The position numbers and the translations under genes were made by a program. Of a DNA stretch of 64,000 bases, positions 47,249 to 59,410 are shown piece by piece. The notes under the pieces are model-generated. The model made no database searches. It was given only the letters and a program-made list of their open reading frames with translations, and was not told where the DNA came from. This DNA is from Trogon surrucura (taxonomy: Eukaryota > Chordata > Aves > Trogoniformes > Trogonidae), in contig CM036617.1 in NCBI GenBank assembly GCA_020746105.1, forward strand, positions 138,163,845 through 138,227,844. The letters run 5' to 3'. Numbering within the stretch: the first letter of the stretch is position 1; the number at the start of each line of letters is the position of its first letter.

Positions 47249-48672
47249 AGGAAGATCAGTGACATTTTTGCCACGGTCTTCTCCAGCAAGTGCTTCAGTC
47301 ACACTGACCAAGTCTCAGAAGGCAAAGGCAGGAATTGGGAGAATGAAGGACTGACCACTGTAGGAGACCAGGTTCAGGACCATCTAAGGAACCTGTGCAA
47401 ATGTCCGTGTGACCTGATGAGATGCATCCACAGGTCCTGAGGGAACTGGTGGATGAAGTTTCTAAGCCACTGTCCATCATATTTGGAAAGTTGTAGCAAG
47501 TTCCCACTGAGTGGAAAAGGGGAAACATAAGTGCTCTTTTTTAAAAAGGGTAAAAAGGAAGACCCAGGGAACTGCAGGCCAGTCAGTGTCACCTCTGTGC
47601 CTGGCAAGATCATTGAGTGGATCCCCCTGAAATTTATGCTTGGGCACATGGAAAGTAAGGAGGTGATTGGAAACAGCCAGCATGGCTTCACTGAGGGCAA
47701 ATCCTGCCTGACAAATTTGGTGACCTTCTATGATGGAGTTACAGTGTTGGAGGATAAGAGAAGAGCAACTGACATCATCTACCTGGACTTGTGCAAAGCA
47801 TTTGACACTGTTCTGCATGACATCCTGGTCTTTAAATTGGAGAGATGTGGCTTCAATGGATGGACCACGTGGTGGATAAGGAATTGGCTGGATGGCTGCT
47901 CTCAAAGATTTGTGGTCAATGGCTTGACGTCTAAGTGGAGACCAGTGATGCGTGGTGTTCCTCAGGGGTTGGTACTGGGACTGGTGCTGTTTAACATCTT
48001 TGTCGAGGACTTGAGTCATGTTTAACAAGAAGTTAAACGTGACCCAGCAATGTATGTTTAGAGACCAGAAGACCAGTCATATTCTGGGCTGCATCAGAAG
48101 GAGTGTGGCCAGCAGGTCAAGGGAATTGATTCTCCCCTTTTACTCTGATCTTGTACCCCACCTGGACTACAGCATTCAGCTCTGATGTCCCCAACACAGA
48201 AAGGACATGGATTTGTTGGAGCAAGTCCAGAGGAGGGCCAGGAAGAGGGGGTTAGAGCACCTCCCCTGTGAGAACAGGCTGAGAGAGTTGGGGTTATTCA
48301 GCCTGGAGAAGAGAAGGCTCCAGGGAGACCTTATAGTGGCCTTCCAGTACTTACAGGCCTACTGGAAAGATGGGGAGGGACTTTTTTTCAAGGGCTTTTG
48401 TTGATAGGACAAGAGTTAACAGTTTCAAACTGAAAGAGGGTAGATTTAGGTTAAATGTAAGGAAGGAGTTCTTCACTGTGAGGGTGATGAAGCACTGGAA
48501 CAGGTTGTCTGGAGAAGTTATGGACTCTCCCTCCATAGAAGTGTTCAAGGCCAGGCTGGATGGGGCTTTGAGCAACCTGGTCTAGAGGAAAGTGTCCCTG
48601 TCCATGGCAGGGATGTTGGTACTAGATGATCTTTAAGGTCTCTTTCAACCCAAACCATTCTATGATTCTATG
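47249..48672 (+). mobile_element. CR1 LINE, longest copy, internal deletion (copy 7)
   Basis: This 1.4-kb copy covers part of the ORF2 reverse transcriptase, the C-terminal region and the 3' UTR. It ends in ACCATTCTATGATTCTATGA. The upstream part (47249-47530) is CR1-like but out of frame (ACTGTCCATCATATTTGG, GAGTGGAAAAGGGGAAAC). After the RT frame stops at 48025 the sequence jumps to TTAACAAGAAGTTAAACGTG, CATATTCTGGGCTGCATCAG and GTGTGGCCAGCAGGTCAAGG. The stretch that should encode the FADD-containing core and following region is missing. The C-terminal part continues in shifted frames ([17 protein letters not shown], then FKLKEGRFRLNVRKEFFTV, GALSNLV). It is not capable of movement. Confidence 0.94.
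47531..48025 (+). pseudogene. CR1 ORF2 reverse-transcriptase fragment
   Basis: The fragment is a 164-codon open frame from the palm/fingers of a CR1 reverse transcriptase. Visible blocks are [20 protein letters not shown] (residues 5-24), [16 protein letters not shown] (48-63), motif [11 protein letters not shown] with the first catalytic Asp (84-93), WIRNWLDG (115-122) and motif [17 protein letters not shown] (142-157). The FADD motif that carries the other two metal-binding aspartates should follow about 30 residues later. It is absent because of the internal deletion. Without it the enzyme is inactive. The endonuclease domain is also missing by 5' truncation. Confidence 0.9.
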
Positions 48673-51600
48673 AGCTGGTGAATTCTAAGCTTTGTTAAGG
48701 AGGAAGTCATAGTAACACTATTATTGACTACTTATTCAGAGTTAGTTAAAACGTTTTTTTTTCCCGAAATTTTAGCTTTTTACACTGGTGCTTTGGAGCA
48801 CCAAGCAGCATTAGAGCTGTTTAGTCCTCTTGGGGAGAAGAGATAATCTGCTTGGTGAAAAGTGGCTTGGTGCAGAGGAGCACAGGAGTCACATGAAAAA
48901 TTTCTTCGTCTTTCTTTGGAAAATCCTGTGGCTGTTTTTCTGCAGGTTCTCAGAGCTTCCCTGGCTAGCTTCAGATGCCTTGTTTTGATAAACGTTCTGG
49001 CCAGAGTCTCGCGTGACTTCACGCAGCTTTATTCTGAAGATGCCCTGCTTGTGAAGGTGGTGGAGAAAGCACCTGTCTTCAGCTGTGTGCTCTGTCTGGG
49101 GATGCAAAATCTTTGCTGAGCCTTTTTAAGGGACTCAAGATTTAACTCCAAGATTATATTTAGTTTTCTGTTTCTGATGAGTGGAACAGATATCCTGAAT
49201 ACTTGGATGAGACCTGCAACAATGGACAACAGCACCAAGATATCACAGTCAGGTTTTTGGGTTTTGTTTGTTTGTTCTTTCTTTAAATCTCTTTACGTGG
49301 CTTATACCTCATTTGTATGTGTTCCCTTCCAGTGTTGAGCAGAGCAATCCTGAGCCATGGCTTACTCACAGGGCTCTGTTTTTCATCCAGTGTTTCTCAG
49401 GATACCTGAATTCCTGATTACTTATCAGCTGACTTTTTGAGGAGCTGATTGTGGCTTTTCACTAGTCTGGATGTTTTTCCCTTGCTGGGCTTGGAAAGTC
49501 CTTAGGGCTGGGTCAGGACCTGGATTTTGCAGCAGTAAGTGCAGAGCAGCTGGTGCAGGCTTTTTGTGCTTTGCTTGCAGAGTGGGAGCACTTGTGAGGG
49601 GGTCTTTGTGTCTCTCCTTTGTCATCTGATAACTTCTCTGATTAGATTTTGATTTTAGCTGCTTAGAAGAAAAGTCAGCAGCTCGGCATGTGGGGAGCTG
49701 CATGTTTGCCTTGAGGGTTTGTTTGGGGTTTTTAATTTCATTTTGTAATTTTTTTGAGGTACTGCATCCAAAAATGGTGAGTACTTCCAAGAATGTGTTC
49801 AGGGAGAGTTGCTGTGATCGTGCTGATACCCTTACCAGGGAATGTTTTTGAGATACTTTAGTATCTCTGTGTGTTACTTAGGTATTTGAAATTAAGAGAG
49901 AGCTACCTGACTGTCTGGATGCTACTTGCTTTTCTCTTTTCTCGTCAATGCAAATTCACCGAACTTATGTAACTTCTCAGCTGTGAGAAGAATTGCAGGT
50001 CCTGCTCAGCAGAGTCTTGAGAGCTGAACACCATGCCTGGCCCCACCTGGCAGCTGCTCCTCAGAGCTCTGAGGTCCAGCTCAGTAGCTGCAGGGCTGAA
50101 GAAGACTTCTCTTGCTGTTGCCTGTTTGTGGCTGCAGTTGTGCCGAGTGTGGGAGGGGAGGGCAGGGTTGTCTGGGATGTGCTTCCTCTTAACTGTCTGC
50201 AAGCCACAAAGAGAAGGGCAAAGCTCTCATGTATTAGGGGTTGATTACAAATTGCAAACATCACGGGCACTCAAGGGAATAGGAATGTATCAGCAGTGGG
50301 AAAAGGATGGTGGGAGAGTGGATGTCATCTTGAACGGAAGGGAAGAAGTGGGAAATGACAGTCAGAAGGTGGTTATGGCCAGAGGGAAACGTCAGGCAGG
50401 TACTGGGGTGGTTACCTGACCCAGTGCAGTTCCCCATGGTGAACTTGATTACTACCCTCCCTGATTTTATTGTTGTAACAAAGAAGTTCTATTCTGAAAT
50501 AACATTAGGGAATGCAGACTGGTTTTTTCACTTTTAAGAACTTAAATACGCAACACTTTCATGTTAAAAGTGCCTGCCCAACCACCTCTATCTCCACACC
50601 CTCATGTGCAAGCCTTGCATGATAGCTGGACTTCTTGTTACCCCCCTTTCTGACAGTTTTACTTGGCCTAGTATGTCTGTAGTAAGACAATGGGAGTCAG
50701 ACTGGGTTTGGGAAATGACTAGGATTACTGTGACAGGTGATGATCCTGATGGCAAAGTTAAGCGGTGAGAGTTGACATTTAAGGGAAGCCACCACTGTGA
50801 CTGCTTCAGGAGGCAAGTGGGTTTTGCTGTGGGGTGCATGGGATGCCAGCAGACACACACCTTCCCTTGGGATCAACTGGAGCATCCTCAGAATGGGAGG
50901 CGATGGCCCAGGTGTGCAGATGGTGCTTGCCTAGAGAGTTTTGGTCTTTTTTTTTTTGCCTGAGGCATCAAACCACTGTCAGAAAGCGCTGGGAACTTTA
51001 AGGTCTTGATGAGAAGAACAATTGTCATGTGTTCAGCACTCCTCAGAAAAAAATAGCTAATTCTCCATTTCTCCTGTTTTTGAAAGGTTGAGTTGACACT
51101 GACCGCGTTTGACAAGTGGTAACTGGGGAGCCTGGCTGTGTTCTCTTTTGTGATTAAAGCTAGAAGATGGCACTCTGAAGTTAACGTGGCAATAGGTTGC
51201 AGGTTGAGGCATCAGGAAAACATCAAGGAGTAGGTAACAAGGTTTGAAAGGCAAGGGCTGCTCAGAGCAGTGAGACCTCTTCAGAGCCCTGCTGGGTGTG
51301 AGGACTGGGGATGGAGCGATGCTCTGCTGGTATCATGGTTCACTGCTGACAGTGGCAGCGATGGCAGCGAGAGTTGTGCTGGTTAAGGCTGAAGCGAGAG
51401 CTCTGTGTCAAATCTCCCTAAGCCTATCCAGTTGTCTAAGGGAAACTCAAATCCATCCTGCATAAAATTGGTGTTTACCTCAGCCTGTTTATCTGCTGGC
51501 CAGCCCATACGCTGACTCCCAGATGTTCTCTTATCTCGTAAGTGGAGATGCACCTGAAATTGTCCTTTCAGGGTTTGGAAGCTTTTTTTGGTAAAGCTGT

Positions 51601-52433
51601 CTGTCTGGAAGTGTTTTCAAGGACATGCCAAGCTTTCAAATAGTGGTATTAAAATAATTGCCTTTGAAATGAAGGGAGGGTCATGTACCCTACATCAGAA
51701 ATTCTTCTTAGTGCTTATTAATCCAGTATATAAATGTCATGGCTTACATCCATAGGGTGTTTATATTGAATTTTTAGCTGTATCAGTATCTCTTACTCTT
51801 CAGAATAAATGCCATATAATCTGGTTATGAGCAATATTCTTAATTTATATAGCAAAAATAGGACATAGGGAAATCCGAGTTATTGTAAGAAAGTAGGAGA
51901 GGAAATAGCCTTGCCTCATGAGAGAGATCGAATTCAATCGAATCACCTTGTGTTGTAAGGCCAGAGAATTCAGTGTGTTTCATTAGCATAGCACAATGAT
52001 TGCCATATTTTCTCATCTCTCTGTTTTTTTCTGAAGAACTGTTTCTCCACTGGTATACCTGTAATAAGGTGTGTAATCAGGAGGTAGGTTGTGAAACAAC
52101 CTTTCTTGTTTTTTCTCCCACCTGAGCAGATCAATGTGCGCTGATTCACAGTCAATAAAGCAGTAGGGACTTAGGCTTATCCACCACCACCACCAAACTC
52201 CTGGTTTGACGGGAGATGAAGTTGTTGCCCAGAGGTCTGTCGTGAGTGGCAGTGACAAGGACAAGATGTACATTTTGGGATCAGAATCATCCTTGCTGTG
52301 GCAGGTGGGCATCATCCAAGAGCTTGGATGTCTGAAGCATCTTCCTCACTTAACCAAGCCAAGGGCTATATACCTGGGAAGGTTTCTTATGCAATTAACA
52401 GCTGTTTATTTTACATATTGACAATGAAACTAA
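48673..52433. other. Presumed intron, no recognised elements
   Basis: No supported gene or mobile element. One counted line (51541-51600) has 22 T against 13 A on the plus strand. A short CCA/CCACCACC run lies at about 52183. Open frames are short and overlap on both strands. Confidence 0.45.
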
Positions 52434-53490
52434 TAATCATTGAATCGTTTAGATTGGAATGACCTGTAAGGTCATTGAGGCCAACTGCAAACCTAACACT
52501 ACCAAGTTCCCCACTAAACCATGTCCCTAAGCACCTCATCTGCATGTCTTTTAAATACCTCAAGGGATGGTGACTCAACCACTTCCCTGGGCAGCCTGTT
52601 CCAATGATTGACAACCCTTTTGGTGAATAAATTTTTCCTAATATCCTGTCAAAGCCTCCCCAGGCACAACTTGAGGCCATTTCTTCTTGTCCTATCACTT
52701 GTTACTTGGGAAGAGGCCAGCACCACCTTGCTACAGTCTCCTTTCAGGTAGTTGCAGAGAGCAAGGAAATCTTCTCTCAGCCTCTTTTTATCTAGACTAA
52801 ACAACCCCAGTTCTCTCAGCCAGTCATCCACCAAGACGGGAGACCAAAGCACCTTGCTAGCACACCATCCCACAAGTACTGACATGCTGCCCCCAGGTTT
52901 ATCTCTAGCGAACCTGGTTTCATCCCTTTCCCAATTCAAATCTAGTTTAAAACTCTTTCAGTGATCCCCACTAATTCCTGTGCAAGGATCCTTTATCCCC
53001 TTTGAGACAGGGGCACCCCTTCTGTTGCCAGGTGTCGGGTAAACTGACCCATGAGCAAAACCCCCAAAATTCTGCCATGTGACATCAGTCTCAGAGCCGG
53101 GTATTGACCTGCTGGCTCTTCTTTTTTCTTCCCTCATCCTTCCCTGCAACTGGAAGGGTAGAGAACACTACTTGTGCTCCTGACACCTTAACAAGTTGGC
53201 CTAAGTCCTGAAGTCTTCCTTGATTGCCTTCAGGCTTCTGGTTGTATCTTCATCACTGCCTACCTGAAAAATCAATAATGGATCGTAATCTGAGTGCTCT
53301 ACCAGGGTAGGAAGCTTTCTCTTCACATTTTTAACCGGGCCCCTGGGAGGAAGCAGACTTCCCTACGACATGGATCCAGTGTGGGCCTTCTGTTCGCTTG
53401 AGAAGGGAGTCTGCTGTGGCAGTAACCCACTTTTTTTCTTCATGGAAGCAGTTTTGATGCTGAGCATAGGCCAGCTTAGCCTTGGTGACA
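52434..53490 (-). mobile_element. Older CR1 LINE with ORF1 joined to the ORF2 end (copy 8)
   Basis: The plus strand begins AATCATTGAATCGTTTAGAT, the CR1 3' end, but in a diverged form. On minus, the ORF2 C-terminus is recognisable ([42 protein letters not shown]). Upstream of it (53490 down to about 52960) the sequence matches what I recall of CR1 ORF1. Pieces are EVCFLPGA, SDYDPLLIFQVGSDED, GRMREEKRRASRSI, WQNFGGFAHGSVYPTPG and GAPVSKGIK, in more than one frame. Most of ORF2, normally about 2.5 kb between these parts, is missing. The copy is either one element with a large internal deletion or two insertions side by side. Many stops and frameshifts fit an old element. Confidence 0.8.
52958..53490 (-). 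pseudogene. CR1 ORF1 (esterase-like) remnant
   Basis: On the minus strand, conceptual translation across frames gives a run of pieces in the order expected of the ORF1 esterase-like region of CR1. They are REVCFLPGARL, LPTLVEHSDYDPLLIFQVGS (out of frame with the first), GRMREEKRRASRSI, and WQNFGGFAHGSVYPTPGNRR followed by GAPVSKGIKDPC. In CR1, ORF1 encodes an RNA-binding protein with a SGNH-type esterase fold. The catalytic residues cannot be confirmed because frames are broken. The assignment rests on memory of the family and not on an alignment. Confidence 0.45.
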
Positions 53491-56400
53491 CCTCCAAACT
53501 AGATGAACTCTCATCCTTGTAATCATATGAGAATAAATAGCTGATAATAATCAGTACTTGATAAACTAACAAAACTAATATTGAATGTTGTAGGCTGTCC
53601 CTACAGGTTGATGACTGAGTGGCCCATGTTTTACTGCTCACCATGAGTGGCAAAGGCTGTTAACTTCTAGCAAAATTGCTGTGTGCTGGGCAGGTGGGTG
53701 GGCTTCTTGCAAGACTCCCAGTTGCTTCAGTGGAGGTTTTCCCCGGCTCATTCCCTTCTGCTGGCACAGCCTGCTCTGCCTTGTGAACTCTTTCACATAA
53801 TAGAGCAGCCCTTGTTTGCCCTGCTTCCCAGTAATTTTGTTTTGTTTTCTGTATGGAGTCAAGCTTGGGGGGGGTCACAGAGGTTCTATGTAACCTTAAG
53901 TAAATTTTAGCTAGAAATATCTTGCTAAGGAAGTTGCTTTTCTGTGTGATGGTGGTGTACCTGAATCAGAATGATCTGGAGCAAGATCAGTATTAGAAGA
54001 CAACGTGTCTTTGTTGCAGACTTGGTTTGAGTTTTGTAACTTCAGCCTTTTCCTTGCCCTGAACACTCCTCACCCTCCAGCACCTTGTTTGGTTTTTGGC
54101 AAAGGTCATGTCTAGTGGCTGGTAGATTGAATTCAGTGGTGAGGAGAGCAATTGTTTTAGTGTGGACCTTATAACATATGAGTGCTGATACTATTGAAAG
54201 CACCCACAGCTTGCACAAAGCTGGCAGGATCTGTATTTTGAGGTCTTGTTTTGGTCACTTAGTCAGGCAGCCAGTATTAAACATTTTCCCCAGTACCATT
54301 GCTTTCAGTGGCATTAGGAGCATGCTTGTCATCAAATGTGGGCTTATGCAACTTGCTGATCTCAGAGTGGGTGGGTCTTGCTGAAAAGATTGTGTGCCAA
54401 CAGAGAGACTGTCTCTGTTTCAGGCTGCAGTTCAGCTAGGTCGTCAATCCAATTTAAGGGGACCAGATCATGAACACTGTGATATGCTGAGCTGGTGTAA
54501 AGCTGCTTTGCTGATAAGGAGCTGTTCAAAATATTTGGAAAGTTCAACTCTGCTGTGGAACTGGGCAACCAGTTCCAGCTGCGCTCACAAGGCTCAGCGC
54601 CAGGGGCATTTTGGCTGGTTTGCTCGCTTGGCTTGATGCCGAGCGGTCAAGACTTGACGTACCCTGGGTGTCGTTCTGCCTGAGGTCCACCAGGTGATGG
54701 CAGTGGTAAAGTGGCCATGGTGGTTCTGCCACGTGGGCGGTGACCAGCTGTCTCTGTGTGCAAACGGAAAACAGGGGTATGGATCCCATCAGGTGCTGCA
54801 GCTTTGCTGGGAAAACCAAAACCAGGCTGATGGTGGCTCTGGTCCCAGCTCTCAGCACAGAATGAAAATCTGTTAAGTGGGGGATGCTACTTTCTGCCAC
54901 ATCTCTGGCTATCTGAGGGGGAGCCTTGTTGACAGTGTCTCAACCCCAAAATAGTCTGGCAGCAGAACAGAGGCAGTCTGCAATTGCCAGCTTGCAAGTG
55001 CTCGCAGGAGCCTCTTTGTGGGTTTGGTGCTTTTCCGTCCAAGACCTTGGCACGGATTTCCATTATTGCTGCCTTTCCTCCCTCTGCTTCTGATCCTTCT
55101 CAATACAACACTTTGCTGCTGTTTATTGCTTCCCTTGCAGTTTTGGAGGCTATTGGAATTTAACACCTTTGCATCCTGTGAGTATCTAGAGTAACTAGCC
55201 TTGCCTTCACTTGTGTGTTCCTGCTCTTTTGTAGCCTGTCTCTTCTTTTCATTTAGGGACTTTCTTTGCAGCTGTGCTCCTGTTCACAAGACCTCTGCCA
55301 GCTGTGCTGCAGTGCTCTGGGCAGAGAAGCAGGAGGAGTGATGTTGCGCAGGCCAGGACAAATGTGGTATTGTGTGCTCTGCATAGTTCCTGCAGGCTCT
55401 CCTCTGGATCAGATGTCTGGTGCCGAGGGGTTTCTTGGTGCCTGGGTGTGATATTAAGGTATGCTCCTGAGTTCGGTGGGGCGTTGTCAGCCAAGAGTAA
55501 GCCCCTGTCACTAAAGGTAGGGGCAGCACTGCTTTGAGCAACTGAAATAGCTGCCTGTTTGGAGGGTGGGAAAGCCCAACAACATTGCTAATGTCGTCAG
55601 TTAGGATGGCAAGAAACCATGTATGTACACAACAAATAGCAGTAATGGACTATGTCTGTCTCCTTTAATGCTTCTGCTATCTGATTAGTTGTCAACATTA
55701 ATTTCTGCTGCCGCAAAATATATAGACAGTTCTGAGGTTTGCATTATGAAGAGTGTGTGTTGTGTATAATTTACAGTGTATTATGACAGCTGTAGTGAAT
55801 GCCATGGTCTGTGCTATGGAGCACTGAGATATGGCTGAGTTGCTATCTTGTGTATTATCTAGAACAAGTTTTGGAGCCTTGCTGGTGTTACAACAGGAGA
55901 GGAAACGTGTGTAGTCATGTTTTTCTCATTAGACATTTGCATATAGCTCTTTGGAGCACAGCACAAGGTTGCTGGCCTGCAGCCACACCAGCTTCTTGGG
56001 ATCTTGTCAGATCTTGCAAGAAAGGGAGTACCAGGCTGGGTCACGGTTCGTGGACAAGAAACCTCCAAGGAACAGGCTGCTATTGCAGAGATGCTGGAGG
56101 CATCCTTGTGGTGTCGTGTGTGCTTTGGCATGTATGCATGCATGGTGTGGGTTTTTTTGGTGTTTGTTGGTTTTTTTTTTTGTTACTTCGTATTTTCGTA
56201 CTTTAGAAGAGCACTGTATTATTACTTATGAGATAATAATTGCTCAGTCGCAAGTTGAATATCCATCCGCTCCAAGTGTGGCCTTCGAAGCAGTGTGGAG
56301 CTGCACTTGAGGTTCCTGGATGCTACCTACACATGCAGCACTGTCTTTTTCCCTACTGATGCAAAGTTCCCATGAGTGAGAAGTTCCCACTGATGAGAAT

Positions 56401-57170
56401 TTTGCACAGGTAGATGAACATGTGCTCTGCTCGAGTGGGCTAACCTGTTAAAATAGCCATGAAGACCAGAGGAACAGGAGTCCCAGCTCAAGTGAGCAGC
56501 TTTTAACCCAAGCCCTTCAGGGCGACTGGTTTAGCTGAGCTGTTTCTTTTGATTTAACGCCCAATGTACTTCATCTTTACGTCTGTCTTCAGTCAGTTTA
56601 GCTCTCCTGAGTTTGGCAGCCAGAATTAGGAAAATAACGTATTTTTCATTTGCGTTGGCAGACTCCTGTGTAGATGTTCAAAACTGCTGTTCCCACCTAA
56701 GCTGAAAGCTTCCTGCCTTGGATCACACTGCTGAAGTACCAGGAGAGCCTTGGGCGAGGCTGCTGCAGTGCGAGATCTTGTGTGAGTAGAGAGCAGGTGG
56801 GCTCAGCAACCAGGAGCGCTGCTGTGTACAGCCCGAGGAGTGCCTGTGGCGTGGGAACCTGTCTGTGACCGTGTGGAAATGTTTCTTCTAGCTGCAAGGA
56901 GTATTGCAGCTGTCTGGCCATGGCTTCTCAGTATGGGTTTCAGATCTGAAGAAGTCCTTTGTCCCACGATCTGTTAGTTTCCCTCCTTCCTCCTGCAAGC
57001 TCCTAGGCCAGCTGTGGGAGCTGGAGTGCTGCCTTCTGGGCCCAAATTCTCTTGCTGATCACTCACTGTAGAGTCAATGCTAAATGTCTCCTCCTGAGAC
57101 CTCCATGCTCAAATCAGATGGCTTCGTTGCCTGTTGACTCAGCAGGCTGCCTTTGGGGCACTGTATGGCC
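53491..57170. other. Presumed intron, one microexon-like segment
   Basis: No supported gene. A 37-bp segment at 55141-55177 has a good acceptor (TTGCTTCCCTTGCAG) and a strong donor (CATCCT|GTGAGTAT) but is too short to judge. An acceptor-like site at 55255 (TTCTTTTCATTTAG) is followed by a weak donor (AAG|GTATGC, 55460). A MARE-like TGACTCAGCA lies at about 57135. Confidence 0.4.
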
Positions 57171-57260
57171 TGCCCTAGGTGATCCTGCTCTGGCGGGGTG
57201 TTGGACTCGATGATCTCTAGAGGTCCCTTCCAACCCCGAACATTCTGTGATTCTGTGATT
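57171..57260 (+). mobile_element. CR1 LINE 3' stub (copy 9)
   Basis: Only the last 90 bp of CR1 is present: CCTAGGTGATCCTGCTCTGG, GGACTCGATGATCTCTAGAG, GTCCCTTCCAACCCCGAAC and ATTCTGTGATTCTGTGATT. It belongs to the GATCCTGCTCTGG lineage. The insertion is an extreme 5' truncation with an intact 3' end, the normal outcome of aborted target-primed reverse transcription. Confidence 0.92.
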
Positions 57261-59311
57261 GGGAAGTCCTAGGTACCTTACACCTGTCTCTTCTCCACCA
57301 AGTACACACTTATGTGCTAAATTGCTTCCCTTTTTGTTGTTGCCCTGACCCTTCCACTGCTGGGTCCCTGTTTCAGATACCTGGCTCTTTTTCCTCCTGG
57401 TTCAGTATTTAGGCAGTGTAGGCAGCATGAGCGGTCTAGTCCTGCCTGATTGTAAGCTGCAAGGGAACACAGGCAAAGTCAGTCCTTACGAAGAACCTCT
57501 CTCAAACGCTGATGGTAACTTTCTCCCAGTGGGACCACTGCCACAGCCAGAACCTCCTGCAGCATCACCACGGGATGCAGGATTTGGCCCAGGGTGTGTC
57601 CTCAGCTCTGCTGAGTGGAAGGGGGTGGCTGGAACTGGGAATACTCTCCAGCCAGCAACAGCAAGTTAAGGTTTCTTCTCCTTAAACAAAGGCGTTTTCC
57701 TAAATCATAAGCAACTTTTGCCTGAGTAACATTAAAGTAGGTTTGCAGAAGGTTTGAAATGGGGATGAAAATGCCACAAGTGTGACTGAGCATCGGCGCT
57801 TGCTTCATTGATAACTGATTTGATAACTGATTTAGCAAAATGGGACGCCATTTAAGTAGTTCTCTCGTTCATGTTACTTTCCAAGTCTGTTTTTCAGACA
57901 CAGTAATGCCACACAGGGAATTAAACCCCTACTTTTTGGAAGGTTTTTAATTAGCTGACAGTTCAGGTCTTGCAGTCTGTAAAATACTGCACGTCCCACT
58001 ACTTCATCTTGGATAGCACTGCACTTTCTTTTTAAAGACAATTTAAATAGAATATTAGGGGAGGGAAGAAGCCCGCAACCAGAGCACAGAAATGGAAATT
58101 TAGTATTCTTGACATTTCTCGGAAAGCTTCTTAAGATTATCTCCTTAAAATGGCAGTTTTCGCCTGCAAGTCAAGTAGAGGAGCAGGATCTGGTATTTCA
58201 TTAAAATACTATGAGAGGCCTGAATGCATTTATGACTCCTGAGACATTTGCAGGAGACAAGAGCTTGTTATGTAGAACTGTCAAAAATTTTAATAAAGGG
58301 CAAAAACCAAATCCCAAAGACCAGCTGCATGACTTGGATCCCTCCACTGCCAGAGATCTAGTTGTTACCACACAGCGAATACCTATTCTTGGCTTTTCTT
58401 CTGTTTTTTTTTTTCTTCCTCTTTTTTTTTTGAATGTATTTGTGAAACCTTTTATTTTAATGGTGGACATTGAACCAGAATTTAGATAAAATGAGATGAT
58501 GATTGCTCTTATAAATTGTTCAATATATGGCCAGATGACCTTTCTTCCTACAATTTATAAAAAATTGATCAAAACTGAGGAGAACATGGCTTTCTCAAGG
58601 ATCTGCCATGTGGACAATGCTTTTTGAATGTTTGGGTTTTTTTCGTAGGATTGAAAGTTATTCTGGGTGCTTTCCTTTTCTTTCACCACACATTGTCTAG
58701 GATTTGGTGTTCTGTCAAAGATTCTTTACTTTAGCTTGAAAATGGAGTTGAAAAACTTGGGAGATCAAAAAGTAATCTGTCCAGTGAGGTCTATAACAGT
58801 AGGGGTAGTTATGTAGTGCGTGTTATTGTGTCATTTTAGAAAGTGCCGCTTTGGCACTTGGAATAAACTGGTGTTTAATGCAATGAATTCAATATTATCC
58901 ATCCATATTTTCCACTTGGATTGTATTGCAATAAATCTTATGCTCAGAAAAAGAGAAAGAAACCTTTCTTTTAAATTTCTTACCGTCAGTTGCTTTTTAA
59001 GATAAGGCACCTTCCAGCTGGGGGAATTTATTTGTAAGGAAATGCAATATAATGCAATATGTTTTTGAGGCTTTAACAGCACTAATCTTGCACTTCACTA
59101 CATGCCAGTGCTCCTTGTGCTTATGTGGATTTCCACAAGCTTCAGCAAGGCTTCTTTTTGGACTTGTAGCTTATTTGCACACAGTATTTATCTTCAGCGT
59201 TCAAGTAAGGCTGTGTCCTCAGGTAAGCAGTTGAAGTGTATAGTGAACTGCAGGAGCACGCAGCTTATGCAAACTTGAGTGCATGGTTGCAGTGGCTGGT
59301 CTTAAAAGTTA
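57261..59311. other. Presumed intron, no recognised elements
   Basis: No gene or recognised repeat. AT-rich, with T-runs near 58405 and 58424. A donor-like CTCAG|GTAAGC at about 59220 has several weak acceptors upstream, but none gives a convincing exon. Confidence 0.4.
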
Positions 59312-59410
59312 GTCCCTGTGTTGTAGCATGATCCTGCTCTGGCAGGGGGGTTGGACTAGATGATCTCTAAAGGTCCCTTCCAACCGCTAACAGTCTATGA
59401 TTCTATGATT
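59312..59410 (+). mobile_element. CR1 LINE 3' stub (copy 10)
   Basis: The last 100 bp of CR1: GCATGATCCTGCTCTGGCAG, GGGTTGGACTAGATGATCTC, AGGTCCCTTCCAACCGCTAA and AGTCTATGATTCTATGATT. It has the GATCCTGCTCTGG box of copies 3, 4, 5 and 9 but the ATTCTATGA tail variant. 5' truncated, 3' end intact, same orientation as copy 9. Confidence 0.92.
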
